A stretch of DNA of 64,000 nt, from NCBI GenBank assembly GCA_020637235.1, contig JACJWG010000014.1, forward strand, positions 1 through 64,000, given 5' to 3'. The translations under genes were made by a program, and so were the position numbers. Under the pieces are notes generated by a model. It was not told the origin of the DNA. It ran no database searches and saw only the letters and a list, made by a program, of their open reading frames with translations. Below, piece by piece: positions 61,395 to 64,000 of this stretch (positions are counted from its first letter, which is position 1; the number at the start of each line of letters is the position of its first letter). The stretch comes from Acidimicrobiaceae bacterium. GTDB taxonomy: Bacteria; Actinomycetota; Acidimicrobiia; Acidimicrobiales; Ilumatobacteraceae.

Positions 61395-61949
61395 ATGTCC
61401 GACACCCCGCACCCCGAACGCATCGAGCGTGTCGAACGCCTGGCGGCCAGTGCGAGCACCGGCTTGCGCGCCACCCTCGACCGGCTCGCCAAGCTGGTCG
61501 GTGCCGTGATCCTGGTGACGCTCGCGATCGGCGCCGCCACCTTCGCGACGGGCATGTGGGTGTTCGACGGCAGCACCGGCTGGATCGTGGTCGGCGGTGC
61601 GGTGTGCCTGGTGCCGATCGGCGCGGCAGTGATGGCCTGGTTGCTGGTGCGCGGCACCGCCAAGGCAGCGCCCCGTCTGCTCGACGACGTGCGCAGCTTC
61701 CTGCGCACCGCCGGCGACACCCGCGGCGTGCTCATCGATCACGACTCGGGTGTGGCACTCGGGATGCAGGCGAAGTCGATGGGCTCGCTGCGCCGCGAAC
61801 TGGTGGACCGCCGCAAGGAGTTGCCGGCGCTGTTCGCCGGGGTACGTGCCATCACCGGGGTGCCCGGTCTCGCCGCGATCGCGGTGCTCGGCACCATCGC
61901 CGTCGGCGCGCTCGGCACGATCCTGCTCGTCGGCGGCCTCATCGACTGA
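61395..61949 (+). CDS. Membrane protein of unknown function
   Basis: A 184-residue protein with two long hydrophobic helices (VGAVILVTLAIGAATFATGMWVF and GWIVVGGAVCLVPIGAAVMAWLLVRG) and a third at the end (LAAIAVLGTIAVGALGTILLVGGLI), separated by a basic amphipathic region (DDVRSFLRTAGDTRGVL). No family was recognised. Convergent with the MFS gene: its stop lies in a 22-bp tandem repeat that also covers the end of that gene. Confidence 0.65.
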   Translation: MSDTPHPERIERVERLAASASTGLRATLDRLAKLVGAVILVTLAIGAATFATGMWVFDGSTGWIVVGGAVCLVPIGAAVMAWLLVRGTAKAAPRLLDDVRSFLRTAGDTRGVLIDHDSGVALGMQAKSMGSLRRELVDRRKELPALFAGVRAITGVPGLAAIAVLGTIAVGALGTILLVGGLID

Positions 61950-61980
61950 GCGAGCCTGCCTCATCGACTGAGCGAGCCTG
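61937..61980. repeat. 22-bp tandem duplication across two stop codons
   Basis: Two exact copies of CCTCATCGACTGAGCGAGCC plus TG, at 61937 and 61959. The first copy holds the stop TGA of the plus-strand membrane protein, the second the stop (complement TCA) of the MFS gene. A recent slip duplication. Confidence 0.8.
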
Positions 61981-63142
61981 CCTCCTCGGGTGGGCGTACG
62001 TGACGGAACATCGACAGCAGGGTGACGTCGTACACCAGCTTCAGCACCCCACCGATCACCAGCGGCCATCCGAACGAGCTCTGGTCGAGCAGCCAGCCGG
62101 CGAACAGCGGCGGCACCGCGGCCGCCAAGCTGCGCGGCACCTGGGTGACGCTCGCGGCCGCCGCCCGTTCGGCGGGCGTCACCACCGCCATCACGTAACT
62201 GTTGCGTGCCGGCACGTCCATCGCCGCGAGCAGGCTGCGCAGCGTGAGGAACACCACGGCGAGCGGCAGGCTCGGCGCCACCGCAGCCAGGATCAGGAAC
62301 ACCTGTGCGGGCATGTGGGTGAAGGCCATCGTGCGCACCAGCCCGATCCGCGCAGCGAGGCGCGGCGAGGCGAACATCGACACCGCCGAGCACAGACCCA
62401 TCCAGAACAGCAGCGCGCCGGCCGCACCCGTCGACAGGTCGAAGTGACGGAACAGCCACAGCGCCAGCAGCGACTGCACCACGAAGCCGCCACCGAACGA
62501 GTCGACGGCGAACACGAGCGCCAACCGGTGCACCATCGGCCGCGACGGCCCGAGCGGGGTGGGCGGCGCCGTCGCGTGCGGCTCCACGGCCGGCGACAAC
62601 CGCCGGAACACCACCCACACCACCACACCGGCGAGCGCATATGCGCCGAACACGGAGCGCAGCGCTGCCGTCTCCCCGATCGACGTCCGGTCGGCCACCC
62701 ACTCGGGCACCCCGACGACGAGCGATCCCAGCGCGGCGGCGAGCGTGCCGGTGAAGGTGTAGCGGGCGAACAGGCGGGTGCGGTCGGCGTCGGCCACCGT
62801 CGACGGCACGAGCGACTGCTCGACCGGAGAGAACACGCTCACGTCGCCGCTCGACGGGTTCATCGTGCCGATCACGCCCACTACGAGCAGCACCACGAAC
62901 ACCGTGGTCGACGCGTACACCAGGCCACAGACCACCATCGTGACCGCGCCCCACCGCAGGATCGTGCGCCGTGGCACGCCACCGAGGCGCACCCCGACGA
63001 GCAGTGTGAGTGCCGCCGATCCGAGCAGCATCCCGGTGACCACCACGCCGATCCGCGCCCCCGACCAGCCGAGCAGCTCGAGGTACGCCGACAAGGCGAC
63101 GGCCACGGCACCGTCGACGAAGCCACGGATTCCCCGCGACAC
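61961..63142 (-). CDS. MFS transporter
   Basis: A 393-residue major facilitator with about twelve hydrophobic helices, for example AVAVALSAYLELLGWSG, IGVVVTGMLLGSAALTLLVGV, VFVVLLVVGVIGTMN and LPLAVVFLTLRSLLAAMD. A cytoplasmic loop LGGVPRRTILRWG carries the A-motif-like GxxxRRxxL. The substrate is unknown; it might be an efflux pump. GTG at 63142 is a choice; a CTG at the trpE stop codon (CTGA) is possible as well. Close downstream of trpE, so perhaps cotranscribed. Confidence 0.8.
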   Translation of the reverse strand: MSRGIRGFVDGAVAVALSAYLELLGWSGARIGVVVTGMLLGSAALTLLVGVRLGGVPRRTILRWGAVTMVVCGLVYASTTVFVVLLVVGVIGTMNPSSGDVSVFSPVEQSLVPSTVADADRTRLFARYTFTGTLAAALGSLVVGVPEWVADRTSIGETAALRSVFGAYALAGVVVWVVFRRLSPAVEPHATAPPTPLGPSRPMVHRLALVFAVDSFGGGFVVQSLLALWLFRHFDLSTGAAGALLFWMGLCSAVSMFASPRLAARIGLVRTMAFTHMPAQVFLILAAVAPSLPLAVVFLTLRSLLAAMDVPARNSYVMAVVTPAERAAAASVTQVPRSLAAAVPPLFAGWLLDQSSFGWPLVIGGVLKLVYDVTLLSMFRHVRPPEEAGSLSR

Positions 63143-63171
63143 GACCAGCAGTCGTGCATCGGGCGTGGCGC

Positions 63172-64000
63172 TCAGGCCGACGGGGCCTCCTCGGCGTGGC
63201 GTGCCGTCATCCTGCGTGCGGCGGGCACGGCTGCGAGCAGCGCTGCGGCCTTGTTGCGGCACTCGAGGTCCTCGTCGTCGGGCACGCTGTCGGCCACGAT
63301 GCCGGCACCCGCCTGGAACGAGGCGCCGTGCGGACCGGCGAACATCGTGCGGATCGCCAGCGCGGTGTCGAGGTTGCCACTGAAGTCGACGTAGCCCACC
63401 ACGCCGGCATAGGGCCCGCGCTTCACCGGCTCGAGTTCGTCGATGATCTCCATCGCCCGCACCTTCGGGGCTCCGCTCACCGTGCCCGCCGGCAACGTGG
63501 CGCGCAGCACGTCGATCGGCGTCTTGCCATCGACCAGCTCGCCGCTCACCTGCGACGTGAGGTGCATCACGTGGCTGTACCGCTCGAGCGTCATCAGCTC
63601 GTCGACGTGCACCGTGCCGAACGCCGCCACACGACCCACGTCGTTGCGGGCGAGGTCGACCAGCATGATGTGCTCGGCCACCTCCTTCGGGTGCTCCTTC
63701 AGTTCGGCGGCCAGGCGGCGGTCGTCCTCGTCGGTGCGACCTCGCCGGCGGGTACCGGCGATCGGGCGGCTGATCACCTTGCGGCCGAGCACCTGCACCA
63801 TCGGCTCGGGCGAACTCCCCGCGATGGTCACCCCCGGGTTGCGGAGGAAGTACATGTACGGGCTCGGGTTCACCTGGCGCAGCACGCGGTAGAAGTCGAA
63901 CGGATCGGCCTGCAGGTCGATGTCGTACCGCTGGCTCAGCACCACCTGGAAGATGTCGCCGGCCAGGATGTGCTCCTTGGCCACCTCGACCGCTCGCTGG
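63172..64000 (-). CDS. trpE: Anthranilate synthase component I (5' part beyond the window)
   Basis: The C-terminal 276 residues of a chorismate-binding anthranilate synthase: GDIFQVVLSQRYDID, SPEPMVQVLGRKVISRPIAGTRRRGRTDEDD, ELKEHPKEVAEHIMLVDLARNDVGRV and GTVSGAPKVRAMEIIDELEPVKRGPYAGVVGYVDFSGNLD, ending DEDLECRNKAAALLAA. These are the chorismate-binding and catalytic motifs (Glu/His rich strands) of TrpE. It makes anthranilate from chorismate for tryptophan. The remaining N-terminus lies past 64000. Confidence 0.94.
   Translation of the reverse strand, partial: QRAVEVAKEHILAGDIFQVVLSQRYDIDLQADPFDFYRVLRQVNPSPYMYFLRNPGVTIAGSSPEPMVQVLGRKVISRPIAGTRRRGRTDEDDRRLAAELKEHPKEVAEHIMLVDLARNDVGRVAAFGTVHVDELMTLERYSHVMHLTSQVSGELVDGKTPIDVLRATLPAGTVSGAPKVRAMEIIDELEPVKRGPYAGVVGYVDFSGNLDTALAIRTMFAGPHGASFQAGAGIVADSVPDDEDLECRNKAAALLAAVPAARRMTARHAEEAPSA

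Overview
This is a high-GC actinobacterial chromosome window, most like the Acidimicrobiia (Ilumatobacter-type). The grounds are strong GC-rich codon use, frequent GTG starts, 4-bp ATGA/GTGA gene overlaps, SigE-like ECF factors and an Eis-type acetyltransferase. That placement is inference from gene content; no 16S gene is present.

Layout. Positions 1-20250 are ordinary chromosome: a DUF4129 membrane protein (cut by the window edge), a BlaI/M56-peptidase pair, an Eis-like acetyltransferase, a TauD-type dioxygenase with a divergent TetR regulator, a CotH / DUF4956 / VTC-domain operon, a RES-Xre toxin-antitoxin pair under four 17-bp iterons, an ArsR-like regulator divergent from an alpha/beta hydrolase, an EAL phosphodiesterase, two thiamine-diphosphate enzymes, an ArfB-like ribosome-rescue factor, GNAT, HSL-type and PRC-barrel proteins, and a CocE/NonD lipoprotein hydrolase.

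Positions 20252-49722 are a 29.5-kb integrative element inserted in the 3' half of a CAT-anticodon tRNA gene. It is bounded by a 51-bp direct repeat (50 of 51 identical), has TTCTTGGAT arm-type repeats at both ends, and carries a tyrosine integrase, an AlpA-like DNA-binding protein and a MobF (TrwC-like) relaxase-helicase. Its cargo, from about 23 to 44.7 kb, is an array of short, mostly single-gene units separated by an imperfectly palindromic junction repeat. The left arm is CTGCCGATCGG, often preceded by TAGCGCGGAA. The right arm is CCGGGCAnnnTG. The repeat often carries the stop codon of one gene and lies next to the start of the next. Units run leftward from 42.6 kb and rightward from 42.9 kb. 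The layout looks like an integron cassette array, but the junctions lack the GTTRRRY core of attC sites and no IntI is in the window. This is the most unusual feature here.

The array is littered with insertion sequences: IS30, two IS21 and two IS3. Four of the five have recognisable target duplications. Removing them in silico restores two broken cassette genes to full reading frames. Cargo proteins are small: lipoproteins, ECF sigma / membrane-partner pairs, an HNH nuclease, Xre plus GNAT, a SMI1/KNR4 protein, UPF0158, and several unknowns.

Positions 49723-64000 return to core chromosome: the rest of the tRNA, tRNA-Asn, rpoD and dnaG (overlapping), a TerC protein, AIM24, pyruvate phosphate dikinase, a site-2-type metalloprotease, MmcQ/YjbR, YgfZ, an MFS transporter and the C-terminal part of trpE.
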